From assembly GCF_003173715.1 (NCBI RefSeq), contig NZ_CP029550.1, positions 1,612,001 through 1,676,000 on the forward strand: a stretch of 64,000 bases of DNA. The letters run 5' to 3'. The stretch comes from Methylobacterium durans (GTDB lineage: Bacteria > Pseudomonadota > Alphaproteobacteria > Rhizobiales > Beijerinckiaceae). The position numbers were made by a program, and so were the translations under genes. Below, piece after piece: positions 37,530-47,484 of the stretch. Within the stretch, counting starts at the first letter, position 1. Each line of letters begins with the position of its first letter. The notes below the pieces were generated by a model, which did not search any database, had not been told where the DNA came from, and saw only the letters and a list, made by a program, of their open reading frames with translations.

Positions 37530-38885
37530 ATGGATGTCATGCGAACCCGCTCCAAGCTCGGCCTCGCGGCTCTGGCCGTCCTGCTCCTCGGCGGAGCGGC
37601 CTTCGTCCGCTTCATCGTCTATCCGGAGCACGCGACCCTCGACGCGTCGGCGGGCCAGGGCGCGAGCCCGACGCTGCCGGCGCCCAACCCGACCCTGATG
37701 CCGACCGTCAACATCGCCCGCGTCGCGCGCTGGGAGAAGGGCGCCAAGCCGCAGGCCGCGGCCGGGCTGCAGGTCGCGGCCTTCGCGGACGGCTTCGACC
37801 ATCCGCGCTGGCTCTACCTGCTGCCGAACGGCGACGTGCTGGTGGCCGAGGCCAACAAGCCGCAGACCGACGACCCGTCCACGGGCGTCGCCGACTGGGT
37901 GGCCGACAAGGTCAAGGGCTTCGCCGGCGCGGGCGTGAAGAGCCCCGACCGCATCGTGCTCCTGCGCGACAAGGACGGCGACGGCGTAGCGGAGGAGCGG
38001 CACGTCTTCCTGAAGGGGCTGCACTCGCCCTTCGGCATGGCGCTCGTCGGCGGCGACCTCTACGTGGCGAACGCCGACGCCCTCGTGAAGGTGCCCTACC
38101 AGCCGGGCCAGACGGAGATCACGGCGACGCCCGAGAAGGTCGCCGACCTGCCCGCCGGCATCAACCACCACTGGACCAAGAACGTCATCGCGAGCCCGGA
38201 CGGCCAGAAGCTCTTCGTGACGGTGGGCTCGAACAGCAACGTCGGCGAGAACGGCCTCGACCTGGAGAAGGGCCGCGCCGCGATCTGGGAATACACGGTC
38301 GCGACGAAGCAGATGCGCGAATACGCGACGGGCCTGCGCAACCCGAACGGCCTCGCCTTCGAGCCGTCGACGGGCAAGCTCTGGACCGCGGTCAACGAGC
38401 GCGACGAGATCGGCAGCGACCTCGTGCCCGATTACGTGACCTCGGTGCAGGAGGGCGGCTTCTACGGATGGCCCTGGGCCTATTGGGGCCAGCACGTCGA
38501 CGAGCGGGTGCAGCCGCCTCGCCCCGATCTCGTCGCCAAGGCGCTGACGCCCGACTATGCGGTGGGCACCCACACCGCCTCGCTCGGCATCGCCTTCGCG
38601 ATGGATTCGAAGCTGCCCGAGGCGTGGCGCAGCGGCCTGTTCGTGGCCCAGCACGGCTCCTGGAACCGCCGCCCGAAGAGCGGCTACAAGGTGATCTACG
38701 TCCCCTTCAAGGACGGCAAGCCCGCCGGCCAGCCCGTCGACGCGCTCACCGGCTTCCTCAACGCCGACGAGAAGGCGCAGGGGCGCCCGGTCGGGGTGAT
38801 CCTCGACAAGTCGGGCGCGCTCCTCGTGTCGGACGACGTCGGCAAGACGGTGTGGCGGGTGAGCGCGGGCAGTGAGCGGTACTAG
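37530..38885 (+). CDS. PQQ-type sugar (sorbosone) dehydrogenase, membrane-anchored
   Basis: About 451 residues with an N-terminal signal anchor ([20 protein letters not shown]). The start could be 37500, 37530 or 37539. The six-bladed propeller of the soluble glucose/sorbosone dehydrogenase family is seen in [100 protein letters not shown] and [16 protein letters not shown]. It oxidises aldoses or related sugars in the periplasm using PQQ. The IS element is inserted about 50 bases after the stop, so the gene is intact. Confidence 0.9.
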   Translation: MDVMRTRSKLGLAALAVLLLGGAAFVRFIVYPEHATLDASAGQGASPTLPAPNPTLMPTVNIARVARWEKGAKPQAAAGLQVAAFADGFDHPRWLYLLPNGDVLVAEANKPQTDDPSTGVADWVADKVKGFAGAGVKSPDRIVLLRDKDGDGVAEERHVFLKGLHSPFGMALVGGDLYVANADALVKVPYQPGQTEITATPEKVADLPAGINHHWTKNVIASPDGQKLFVTVGSNSNVGENGLDLEKGRAAIWEYTVATKQMREYATGLRNPNGLAFEPSTGKLWTAVNERDEIGSDLVPDYVTSVQEGGFYGWPWAYWGQHVDERVQPPRPDLVAKALTPDYAVGTHTASLGIAFAMDSKLPEAWRSGLFVAQHGSWNRRPKSGYKVIYVPFKDGKPAGQPVDALTGFLNADEKAQGRPVGVILDKSGALLVSDDVGKTVWRVSAGSERY

Positions 38886-38934
38886 GGGGCGGAACTCGAC
38901 ACTTGGTGCCCACCCGCGAGGGGCTGTTTGCGAC

Positions 38935-38954
38935 CGATTGTGTTGAAAAACTCG
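38935..38954 (+). repeat. Left terminal inverted repeat of the IS
   Basis: CGATTGTGTTGAAAAACTCG; matches the reverse complement of 40448-40467 at 18 of 20 positions. Confidence 0.75.
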
Positions 38955-39014
38955 GGTGTTGCGGCGGTAGTCGTGAGGTGATTCACTTCTGTCGAGAGAC
39001 GGAGACCGAAGCAG

Positions 39015-40388
39015 ATGATGGGACCTCGGCAAGTCGAGCAGGGTGCCCTGTTCTACGAGTTCTCGCTCGATACACATATCCCAGCCGACCATCTGCTGCG
39101 CGCCATCGACCGCTTCGTTGACCTGTCGGGTCTACGCGCGCACCTGCAGCCGTTCTACAGCTCGACGGGCCGGCCCTCGGTCGACCCCGAGTTGATGATC
39201 CGCATGCTGCTCATCGGCTACTGCTTCGGCATCCGATCCGAGCGCCGCCTGTGCGACGAGGTCCACCTCAATCTCGCCTATCGCTGGTTCTGCCGGCTCG
39301 GGCTCGACGGCCGGGTGCCGGACCATTCGACCTTCTCCAAGAACCGCCATGGCCGCTTCCGCGACAGCGACCTGCTGCGCTGCTTGTTCGAGACCGTGCT
39401 CGCCCGCTGCATCGCCGAGGGGCTCGTGGGCGGCGAGGGCTTCGCGGTCGACGCCAGCCTTATCAAGGCTGATGCCAACCGGCAGAAGGGTGTTGAGGGT
39501 ACGAACGGCCTGCCACCCGAGAGCGTCAGCCGCGCCGCCCGGGAGTACCTGGCTGTGCTCGACGACGCCGCGTTCGGAGCTGCGACGCCGGTCGTGCCTA
39601 AGCTCGTTTCCCCCGCCGACCCGGCCGCGCGCTGGACGGGTGCGGACGGTGGGCTGGCCTACTTCGCCTACGCGGCCAACTACCTGATCGACCTCGACCA
39701 CGCGGTCATCGTGGACGTCGAGCCGACCACCGCGATCCGGCAGGCCGAGGTCACGGCCGCCAAGCGCATGATCGTGCGCTCGCGCGAGCGCTTCGACCTC
39801 TACCCGGCCCGGCTCGCCGGTGACAGCGGTTACGGCTCGGCCGCGATGCTGGGCTGGCTCGCCCACGAGCAGGGCATCGAGCCGCACATCCCCGTCTTCG
39901 ATAAGTCCGAGCGCCGCGACGGCACCTTCAGCCGGTCGGCCTTCACCTACGACCCTGGCGCCGACGCCTACACCTGCCCGGCCGGCAAGCACCTGCGGCA
40001 ACGCCAGAAGGTCTATCGGTCACCGCCCCCGCTCGTCGACGCAGACGGGATGCTGCGCTACCGCGCGAGCAAGTACGACTGCGAAGCTTGCGCGCTGAAG
40101 CCACGATGCTGCCCCAACGCATCCGCCCGCAAGATCCCACGCTCGATCCACGAGGGCGCCCGGCAGATGGCGCGCGACATCTGCGCCTCGGAGGCGGGCC
40201 GTACCTCGCGGCGTGAGCGCAAGAAGGTCGAGATGCTGTTTGCCCACCTTAAGCGGATCCTGCGGCTGGATCGGCTTCGGTTGCGGGGGCCAGACGGGGC
40301 CCGAGACGAGTTCCACCTCGCGGCCGCCGCCCAGAACCTATGGAAGCTGGCCAAGCTGATCCCGCTGGGGCAGCCGAGCCTAGCCTGA
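39015..40388 (+). CDS. IS1182-family transposase
   Basis: A 457-residue DDE transposase. The N-terminal DUF772-type region has MLLIGYCFGIRSERRLCDEV and RVPDHSTFSKNRHGRFRDSD. The catalytic acids are likely in GFAVDASLIKADANRQ, LAGDSGYGSAAMLGW and the C-terminal RRERKKVEMLFAHLKRILRL. A cysteine-rich patch (YDCEACALKPRCCP) is typical of IS1182/IS5-like enzymes. The frame is complete, so the element may still be active. Confidence 0.93.
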   Translation: MMGPRQVEQGALFYEFSLDTHIPADHLLRAIDRFVDLSGLRAHLQPFYSSTGRPSVDPELMIRMLLIGYCFGIRSERRLCDEVHLNLAYRWFCRLGLDGRVPDHSTFSKNRHGRFRDSDLLRCLFETVLARCIAEGLVGGEGFAVDASLIKADANRQKGVEGTNGLPPESVSRAAREYLAVLDDAAFGAATPVVPKLVSPADPAARWTGADGGLAYFAYAANYLIDLDHAVIVDVEPTTAIRQAEVTAAKRMIVRSRERFDLYPARLAGDSGYGSAAMLGWLAHEQGIEPHIPVFDKSERRDGTFSRSAFTYDPGADAYTCPAGKHLRQRQKVYRSPPPLVDADGMLRYRASKYDCEACALKPRCCPNASARKIPRSIHEGARQMARDICASEAGRTSRRERKKVEMLFAHLKRILRLDRLRLRGPDGARDEFHLAAAAQNLWKLAKLIPLGQPSLA

Positions 40389-40447
40389 CCGGCTGGCGGG
40401 AGCCCCCCCGGCCAAGCACCCGGTCAAATCTCAATCCAGGCCAACCG

Positions 40448-40467
40448 CGAGTTTTTCAACGAAATCG
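40448..40467 (-). repeat. Right terminal inverted repeat of the IS
   Basis: Plus strand reads CGAGTTTTTCAACGAAATCG; inverse partner of the left repeat with two mismatches. Confidence 0.75.
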
Positions 40468-40544
40468 ACCCGTAGCGGACGTTGAACATCGACCGCGAGC
40501 CGATGGCCCTACGTCTTCTCGAGCATATGGCGTAGGCTCGCCGC

Positions 40545-41102
40545 ATGGGATTACTGACCTTCAGCATCAACGTCACCCTGGACGGCTGCGTCGACCACAG
40601 GGAGGGAATCGCTGACGACGAGACGCACGCGTTCTTCACCCGCCTCTTGGACGAGGGCGGGGCGATGCTGTGGGGCCGCATCACCTACGAGATGATGGAG
40701 GGCTACTGGCCCGCGGTCGCTCGCGGAGACGTGGAGGCGCCGCCGGCGATCCGCGAATGGGCGGTCAAGCTGGAGGCCAAGCCGAAATACGTGGTGTCCT
40801 CGACGCGGAAGGCCTTCCCGTGGACCAACAGCCACCACATGGCCGACGACCTGCGAACAGGCGTGCAGAGGCTCAAGGACGCGACTCCGGCGGGCGTGCT
40901 CCTCGGTAGCGGCAAACTCGCGACCGAGCTGGACCGGCTGGATCTGATCGATGAGTACAAGCTCCTCGTCCATCCCAGGATCGCTGGCCACGGCCCGACC
41001 CTGTACCAGGGCGGGCTGCCCAACACGCGACGGCTCGAGCTGGTCTCGGCGACGCCGCTCCGCAATGGCGCGGTCGCCCTGCATTACCGCCGCGAACGCT
41101 GA
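40545..41102 (+). CDS. Dihydrofolate-reductase-fold protein (RibD C-terminal-like)
   Basis: A 185-residue protein of the DHFR/RibD reductase superfamily. Motifs are LTFSINVTLDGCVDHREGIA, GGAMLWGRITYEMMEGYWPA, KPKYVVSSTRKAFPWTNSHH, GVLLGSGKLATELDRLDLID and LLVHPRIAGHGPTLYQGG. It likely binds NADPH. The substrate is unknown; this subgroup is not the folate enzyme. Its start lies 77 bases from the IS end, so its promoter region may have been altered by the insertion. Confidence 0.88.
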   Translation: MGLLTFSINVTLDGCVDHREGIADDETHAFFTRLLDEGGAMLWGRITYEMMEGYWPAVARGDVEAPPAIREWAVKLEAKPKYVVSSTRKAFPWTNSHHMADDLRTGVQRLKDATPAGVLLGSGKLATELDRLDLIDEYKLLVHPRIAGHGPTLYQGGLPNTRRLELVSATPLRNGAVALHYRRER

Positions 41103-41301
41103 CGTCAGCGGACTTCGCGAGCGGGTACCAAGTGTCGGATCTCGGCGACGAGGGGGCGGAATCCGACGGCTTGCGCCCGCTGCTGGAGCGCGTCCGACCT
41201 CAGGGGTCTCTCGTCTGGCGACGCGCGTCGACCCCGTGCCACTGGCACGACGGGCGCCGGCCGCTAGAGTGGGGCCGACCGAGATCGAGCCGGAGCCGCC
41301 G

Positions 41302-41481
41302 ATGTACGCCGAGGGAGGCTGGAAACCGTCCTGGGAGCCGCCCCGCAAGCCCCGGCTCACCAAGCGCCAGGAGCGCGTGCTCCTGTGGCTGATCGCCGTG
41401 AACCTCCTGCTCCTGCTCATCGCGCCGATCGGCGGCGCGACCCTCATCCACGCCGTCCTCGCGATGCTGCGGCACGGGTAG
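41302..41481 (+). CDS. Small single-helix membrane protein
   Basis: A 59-residue protein from ATG 41302. A polar, proline-rich N-terminus (GWKPSWEPPRKPRLTKRQER) is followed by one membrane helix (LWLIAVNLLLLLIAPIGGAT). No family was recognised. Confidence 0.6.
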   Translation: MYAEGGWKPSWEPPRKPRLTKRQERVLLWLIAVNLLLLLIAPIGGATLIHAVLAMLRHG

Positions 41482-41529
41482 CGCCCGAAGGGGACACGGT
41501 TCCCGAGGGCGGCGGGGCGCTCGCTGCGC

Positions 41530-41913
41530 TCAGAACATCCCGTTCGGGTTGGCCGAGGTTTCGGGCAGGACCTGGAGCACGTCCCAGTGCTCGACGATCC
41601 TGCCGCGATCATCGAGCCGGAAGATATCGATGGCCGCGTAGTCGTGGCTGCCCGGCCAGTGCTGGAAACAGTGCAGCACGACCAGATCGCCCTCGGCAAT
41701 GGCCCGCTTCACCTCGACCCGCTTGCCCGGCCACTCGCGCGCCATGCGCTCGAAATAGGCGATGAAGCCGTCCTTGCCGGTCGCCACGTGCGGGTTGTGC
41801 TGGATGTACGCGTCGCCGACATAGCGCTCGACCGCATCGCGCGGCCGGCAATCGTTGAACATCAGCTCGTAGAAGGCGATCACGTTCGCCTTGTTCTGCG
41901 CAAGGTCGGTCAT
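41530..41913 (-). CDS. NTF2-like/SnoaL-type protein
   Basis: A 127-residue protein from ATG 41913 with GGAG upstream. The NTF2-like cone fold is suggested by [60 protein letters not shown] and [17 protein letters not shown]. This is the pattern of SnoaL-like polyketide-cyclase or predicted ester-cyclase proteins common in bacteria. The real substrate is unknown. Confidence 0.87.
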   Translation of the reverse strand: MTDLAQNKANVIAFYELMFNDCRPRDAVERYVGDAYIQHNPHVATGKDGFIAYFERMAREWPGKRVEVKRAIAEGDLVVLHCFQHWPGSHDYAAIDIFRLDDRGRIVEHWDVLQVLPETSANPNGMF

Positions 41914-42004
41914 GCTGCTCCCCGAACGTCCGAGCCCCGTCCTGGCCCTCCGATTCCCGGACGCCCGATCCCCGAGAATCGGCGGACGGCGGGACAATGG
42001 CCCG

Positions 42005-45000
42005 TCACCGACCGGCCTCGCGCGCGTCCTGAAGCCGGCGCAGGAATGCGTCGGCGAGCGCGCCCCGCTCGACCGGATCCTCGCTCGCGCGGCGTAGGAT
42101 GACGCGCGCGCCGTTCACCGCAAGGTCCGGCACCGTGTCCGGGTCCGGCAGCCGGTGGCCCGGCCGGAAATCGGCCGCCAGCGCCTGCGGCCCAGCCGTG
42201 AAGCGCGCGATGCCGAGGCCGGCGCAGCCGACCCGCAGCCGCGCCCGGGTGAACAGCGCCTCGACCGGCTCGGGGAGCCGGCCGAACCGGTCCTCGACCT
42301 CGTCGCGCAGGGCCTCGACCTCCTCCGCCCCGCGCAGCCGCAGCAGGCGGGTGTAGAGGCTCAGACGGATCTCGGGCTCGGGCACGTAATCGGCGGGCAG
42401 GCGGCCGCCGAGCCCGATCCGGATCTCGGGGCTCCAATCCTCGACCGCCTCACCCTTCGCGGCGCGCAGGGCGAGGTGGAGGAGATGCTGGTAGAGGCCG
42501 AGGCCGACCAGCTTGACGTGGCCCGCCTGGCTCTCGCCGACGAGGTCGCCCGCCCCGCGCAGGTCGAGGTCGCGGGCGCTGATCGCGAAGCCCGCCCCGA
42601 GCCGGTCGAGCGCCTCCAGCGTCCGCAGGCGCTTCTCGGCGGCGGCCGAGAACGGCCTCTCCGGCCGGCCGAACAGGTGGACGAGCCCGCGCCGCTGCCC
42701 GCGCCCGACCCGGCCCCGCAATTGATGGAGCTGCGCGAGCCCGAAGCGCTCCGCGTCCCAGACGAGCATGGTGTTGGCGCGCGGCACGTCGAGGCCGCTC
42801 TCGATGATGCTGGTGGCCAGGAGCACGTCGCCCTCGCCCTCCGCGAAGCGCACGAAGACCTCGTCCATCGCGGAGGGCTTCAGGTTGCCGTGCGCCGTGA
42901 CGATCCCGAGTTCCGGCACCAGGGCGCGCAGCGTCTCGGCCAGGGGACCGAGATCCTCGATCCGGGGACAGACCACGAAGCTCTGGCCGCCGCGCCGGTG
43001 CTCGCGCTGCAGGGCGGCCCGGACGAGATCGGGGTCGAATGGGCCGATCACCGTGCGGATCGGCTGGCGCACCGCGGGCGGCGTCGCGATCACGCTCAGT
43101 TCCTGCAGCCCCACCAGCGCGGCCTGCAGGGTGCGCGGGATCGGCGTCGCGCTCAGGGTGAGGACGTGGCAGTTCTCGGCGGCCTTGCGCAGGCCGGCCT
43201 TCAGCTTGGCGCCGAAGCGCTGCTCCTCGTCGATGATCGTGAGGCCGAGATCGTGGAAGCGCACGCCCCGGCCCGCGAGCGCCTGGGTGCCGACGACGAG
43301 GCGCACGGAGCCGTCCGCGATCCGTTGCCGGACCCGCTTCGCCTCGGCCGGGGAGACGAGGCGGGACAATTGGGCCACCTCGACGCCGAAACGGGCGAAG
43401 CGGCGCCGGAAGGTCTCGACGTGCTGGCGCACCAGCACGGTGGTCGGCGCCATCACCGCCACCTGCCGCCCCGCGAAGATCGCGGCCGCAGCGGCCCGCA
43501 GCGCCACCTCGGTCTTGCCGAAGCCGACATCGCCGCAGACCAGCCGGTCCATCAGGCGCGTCCCGGCGAGATCGGCGAGCGACGCCTCGACGGCGCGGGC
43601 CTGATCGGCCGTCAGCGTGTGCCCGAAGCCGGCTGCGAAGCGCTCCATCTGCCGGTCCGGCGCCGCAATCCGAGGGGCGGCCCTCTCGCGCCGCTCCTGG
43701 GCGGTCCTCACCATCACCCGGGCGGTCCGGGCGAGCGTCGCCTCGGCCTCCAGGCGCCGCCGTCCCCAGGTGCCGCCGTCGAGCCGGTCGAGCGAGACGG
43801 CCTCAGGCTCCGGGCCGTAGCGCCAGATCCGGTCGGCCTGGGACACCGGCACCATCAGGATGGAATCGTCGGCAAAGCGCAGCCGCAGGGCCTCCTCGCC
43901 CGCGCCGTCGCCGGTGCCGACCGTCTCCAGCCCCTCGAACACGCAGAGGCCGTGCTCGCGATCGACGGCGACGTCCCCGATCCGCAGGTCCACCTCGCCG
44001 ATCGGCAGGATGGCGGCCGGCCGGGCCCCCGGCGCGCCGAGGGTCCCGAAGAGGTCGGCGGCGGCCACGAATGTGACGTCGGCTTGCGGGACCCGGAAGC
44101 CCGCCTCGACCGGCGCCTCGATCGCCAGGATCTCGCCGGGCTCGGCCGCCACGGCCTCGGCCCACGCATCGATGAGGCGCACGCGTCGTCCGGTCGCCCG
44201 GTCGGCCTCGCGCACCAGGCGGCGCAGGGGGTGCCGCGGCCCGGTGAGGACGACGCGCGCCCCGGACTCGACCGCGCCGGCGAGGGCCTTGGCGAAGGCG
44301 GCCCCCGGCCGCCGCTCGCGGACGAAGACCGGCCCGGCGACGGATTCCTGGCCGTCCGCGACGGCCTCCGCCAGCGCCCGCGCCTCGCGCAGCGCCGCCC
44401 ACTCCCCCGGGCGAGATAGAGGCCCGGCCGCACGGCCTCGCCCGCCTCCCCGACCTGCTCGAAGAAGGCGGCCACCCGCTCCTCGGCCCCCGCCTCGACC
44501 ACGAGCCGGGCCTCCGGGACGTAGTCGAGGAGGGTGCTGAGCGCGGGGTAGAAATCCGGCAGGCGGTGCTCCTGGCCGGTGAACGGCTCCGGCCTGTCCG
44601 CGTCGGGCGCCCGGATGATCTCGCTCGCCGGATCGATGACGAGACACTGCGACGCGACGAGCGAGCGCTGCGAGACCGGATCGTAGGAGCGGATCGACAT
44701 GACGTGCCCGGCCTCGTGCTCGATGCGGCAGGGCCGCTCGGCCGCGGCGGGGAACACGTCGACGGTCCGCCCCCAGACCGCGACCTCGCCGGGCTCGTCG
44801 ACCCGGTCGTCGAGGATGTAGCCGAGGCGCCGCAGCGCCGTCGTCATCCCGTCCGGGTCGAACGCGTCGCCGACCCGGATCTCGACGCGCGCCGAGGCCC
44901 AGGTCTCCGGCGGCGGCACGCGCTGGAGGAGCGCCGGGGCCGTGGTGAGGACGAGATCCGGCAGGGCATCGCCGTCGGTGAGCCAGCGCAGGACGCCGGC

Positions 45001-45273
45001 GCGCGTGCCCATCGTGCCCCGCGACGGCGAGACGCGGTCGCCGGGCAGGCAATCCCATTCGGGATAGACCGCCACGTCGCATTCGGGAGCCAGCGCCCGC
45101 AGGATCGCGGCGAGCGTGCCGAGATGCTGGGCGTCGCGCGCCACGTGGATCAGGGGCGCGGCCGATCCCGCGAGGCCGAGGAGCGCGACGGCGAGCGCCC
45201 CCGTCGGCACGAGGGGCGCGACCGGCGCGGCGGCATCGGCGTCCCGGTCCGCCCTCGTCTTTCGCTTGGCCAT
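42005..45273 (-). pseudogene. mfd: Transcription-repair coupling factor (Mfd)-like helicase, split by a one-base deletion
   Basis: About 1089 residues from ATG 45273 (MAKRKTRADRDADAAAPV). It has the UvrB-like N-terminal part (LIHVARDAQHLGTLAAILRA, YPEWDCLPGDRVSPS), an RNAP-interaction-like domain (EVDLRIGDVAVDREHGLCVF), and a RecG-type translocase: RLVCGDVGFGKTEVALRAA, IDEEQRFGAKLKAGL, LTLSATPIPRTLQAALVGLQ and LHQLRGRVGRGQRRGLVHLF. The TRCF C-terminal domain follows. The frame breaks at CCCCCGGGC (44404-44412). Mfd removes RNA polymerase stalled at DNA lesions and recruits UvrA. The DEEQRFGAK core and shorter length suggest it may be a second, divergent Mfd paralogue. That is inference. Confidence 0.85.
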
Positions 45274-45514
45274 CGACGCTCCGAACTCGATTTCTGGTTG
45301 CATTGGCTGCGGTGAACGCGGCGCGACGCCCCGGGCTCCGCTTCGACATCGCCGCGGCCTCCGACGCATCTTCGGTCGATCGATCGCGGGCCCATCACCG
45401 GCCCGGTCTCGCGCGCGGCGAGGGCTTGCGCGAGGACGCGACCCTGCGAAGGTGCGACGCGGCGGCCGGGCCGATGGCAGGCGGTGCCTGCGCCGGCCTG
45501 CGGCCTACGCGGCC

Positions 45515-46141
45515 CTACTCGAGATCGTCGAGGGGAAGGCCCGGGCCGTAGCCGTACGGCGAGGGATCGGAGCGATACGCCCCGTCGTCCTCCTCGTATC
45601 CGAAGGGTCGAGGCTGGAGCCGTGCCGGGATCGCGTAGCCCGGCTCGTAGGGGCGGCGGACCCTGGCGGCCTGGAAGCCGCGATTCCGAGTGCCCGCGAC
45701 CAGGGGCTCGCCGCCACCGATCGTGATGCGCGTGTTGCCGATCCCTTCGGCCCTGACGAGAGCGAACAGGGTGGCGGCATTCCCCGGTGCCAGGCGGACG
45801 CAACCGTGCGACGCGGCGCGGCCGAGCCGACGGACATGGTTGGTTCCGTGAATCGCGTGACCGACCGCCGTGAAGAAGATGGCGTTGGGCATCGGCGCGT
45901 TGTCGTACTTGCGCGAGAAGTAGACGCGCTCGGTCCGCAGCACCCGGAAGGAACCACCCGGCGTGGCGTGCCCCGGAAGGCCCGTCGAGACGCGCCAATA
46001 GTAGAGCGGCTGTCCGTCGACCGAGACGGACATTCTCTGAGACAGCTTATCGATGGTGATGCGAACGTCCGCCGTCGCTGGAACCGATGTTGCGGCCAGC
46101 ATGAGAAGGCCGGAGACCGCACCCAGGATTCGGATACGCAT
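45515..46141 (-). CDS. L,D-transpeptidase (YkuD family)
   Basis: A 208-residue exported protein with a signal peptide (ILGAVSGLLMLAATSVPATA). The YkuD domain has RITIDKLSQRMSVSVDGQPL, VGHAIHGTNHVRRLGRAAS and the catalytic SHGCVRL. It cross-links peptidoglycan peptides (3-3 links) or attaches proteins in the periplasm. The C-terminal tail of about 50 residues (RPYEPGYAIPARLQPRPFGY and on) is tyrosine/proline-rich and probably disordered. Confidence 0.93.
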   Translation of the reverse strand: MRIRILGAVSGLLMLAATSVPATADVRITIDKLSQRMSVSVDGQPLYYWRVSTGLPGHATPGGSFRVLRTERVYFSRKYDNAPMPNAIFFTAVGHAIHGTNHVRRLGRAASHGCVRLAPGNAATLFALVRAEGIGNTRITIGGGEPLVAGTRNRGFQAARVRRPYEPGYAIPARLQPRPFGYEEDDGAYRSDPSPYGYGPGLPLDDLE

Positions 46142-46281
46142 TTCGCACTCACGACGGATAACGGCGACGCTTCAGGGAAGCTACGCCGTGCATCATCCGA
46201 AGTTCCACCTGTGCTGCAAACGGCTGTGGTCAACCTCGGGAATGGTGCGGCACCGTCGGCGCGAGGCGTCTCCGGGCGACC

Positions 46282-46572
46282 TCATCGCCCGCCCGCGCAT
46301 TCCTCGCCCGGGGACGGTTCCGCGGCCGCCGCACCGGGCTCGGGGCTCGCCTCCGCGCGCTCCGCCTGCGCAGGCCGCGGGCCCAGGGGCAACCAATGCG
46401 TCGGGGGCGCGCCGTCCCAGGGTACCGGCTTGTCGCCCGTCCAGAGGCGCCACTGTCCCTTGTGGCTGTATCGCGTGAGGATCCCGACGAACTGGTCCCG
46501 CCCGTCGAAGAGAAGAACCCTGCAGCCCTCCTCCGTCGGGGCCGTCTCGATCGGTTGCCATCCCATCATCAT
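46282..46572 (-). CDS. Small DUF551-like protein
   Basis: A 96-residue protein: WQPIETAPTEEGCRVLLFDG, then WTGDKPVPWDGAPPTHWLPL, resembles the short W-P-I-x-T-A-P ... T-H-W-x-P-L proteins (DUF551-like) seen in phages and bacteria. An acidic tail of about 30 residues follows. The function is unknown. It lies 140 bases before the L,D-transpeptidase gene on the same strand. Confidence 0.7.
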   Translation of the reverse strand: MMMGWQPIETAPTEEGCRVLLFDGRDQFVGILTRYSHKGQWRLWTGDKPVPWDGAPPTHWLPLGPRPAQAERAEASPEPGAAAAEPSPGEECAGGR

Positions 46573-46949
46573 CCGTCACCGGAAGCTCGCGTCCTCAGAG
46601 GACGGAGATGCCTGGGCGGCCGGCTCGGTTCCGTCGATGCCGCAAGCAAGCGCGGCCCTCCCGCTGATCCTGCCGCGCAGGGGAGCAGCAATCGGACGCT
46701 CCGGTCGGACCTGTGCCGCCACGGGAGGGATGAAGGCGGGGACGCGTCTGCCGTGCCGCGCCGACCCCGTGACGGTCGTGCGAGCGTCCCTGCGCGTCGG
46801 CACCGCGACGAGCGTCGCGAGCGCGCCGCCGACATTTGCAGAATCCCTTCGGATTGCTCACCCTTCCCGCGGGCGGATCTCCGGCCGATCGAACGTGCCG
46901 ACGACCGGCAGGCGCTTCACGCCGCCGTAGGTCTCGACGGAGAACGGGA
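46573..46949. other. Intergenic region with a doubtful 75-codon frame
   Basis: About 375 bases upstream of the FecR-like gene. A leftward frame at 46576-46803 has arginine/alanine-rich composition and no family features. I do not call it a gene. The right end should carry the promoter of the FecR/cyclase pair. Confidence 0.3.
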
Positions 46950-47477
46950 ATGGCAACGTGCACACCGCGCATCGCGGGTTCGTTCACCCGCGTCGCAGCC
47001 TTCGCCGTCGCGCTGATCGGCGGGCCGGTGTCAGCGCAGACCCAGGGTTGCATCCTGGCGCAGAGATCCGACCCGCCGGGGCAGGTGCTGACCTGCCGCG
47101 ACGGGCTCGTCATCAGAACCGAGCCGGGCTCCGCCCTCTCCCTGTCCGATCGCAACCGCGACGGCATCCCGGAGGCGGCGCGCCTCGACGCGAAGGGCAC
47201 GCTGATCCAGGCGCCGCCGGGCCGCGGCGGGTTCCAGATCCGGACGCCCCACGCGGTCGCGGTGGTGCGCGGCACCGTCTGGGCGGTCGACGTGACCGAG
47301 GAGCAGACCTCGGTCTTCGTCGAGACGGGCCGCGTCGCGGTTCGCCGGCCCGGAGGCCGCCCGGTCGAGCTCGGGGCCGGCGACGGCGTCGACGTGAAGC
47401 CGGGCCAGAATCCGCTCGTCGTGAAGCGCTGGTCCGCGGCACGGGCCGCCGCGCTCCTCGCGCGCTTCCGGCCCTGA
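46950..47477 (+). CDS. Exported FecR-domain protein
   Basis: A 175-residue protein from ATG 46950 behind CGGAGAACGG, with a signal peptide (RVAAFAVALIGGPVSAQ). The FecR-like beta domain is visible in IQAPPGRGGFQIRTPHAVAV, VRGTVWAVDVTEEQTSVFVE and TGRVAVRRPGGRPVELGAGD. There is no membrane helix other than the signal, so it acts in the periplasm. Its stop is 7 bases from the CHASE2-cyclase start, so the two are an operon. FecR-CHASE2 pairing suggests a periplasmic sensor complex. Confidence 0.9.
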   Translation: MATCTPRIAGSFTRVAAFAVALIGGPVSAQTQGCILAQRSDPPGQVLTCRDGLVIRTEPGSALSLSDRNRDGIPEAARLDAKGTLIQAPPGRGGFQIRTPHAVAVVRGTVWAVDVTEEQTSVFVETGRVAVRRPGGRPVELGAGDGVDVKPGQNPLVVKRWSAARAAALLARFRP

Positions 47478-47484
47478 CCGGCCC

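Larger units (their letters stand above)
38935..40467 (+). mobile_element. IS1182-like insertion sequence
   Basis: One transposase gene is bracketed by inverted repeats of 20 bases (38935-38954 and 40448-40467) that match at 18 positions around GTTGAAAAACTCG. The outer ends may reach a few bases further; a target duplication could not be fixed by eye. It lies between the sugar dehydrogenase and a reductase gene and interrupts neither. Confidence 0.8.

Noticed and set aside
42155..44419. Long open frame antisense to mfd
   Set aside because: It is a by-product of high GC content; the translation has no family features, while the minus strand encodes clear helicase motifs.
46576..46803. 75-codon leftward frame as a gene
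   Set aside because: No ribosome site, family or conservation evidence; composition is typical of random GC-rich frames.
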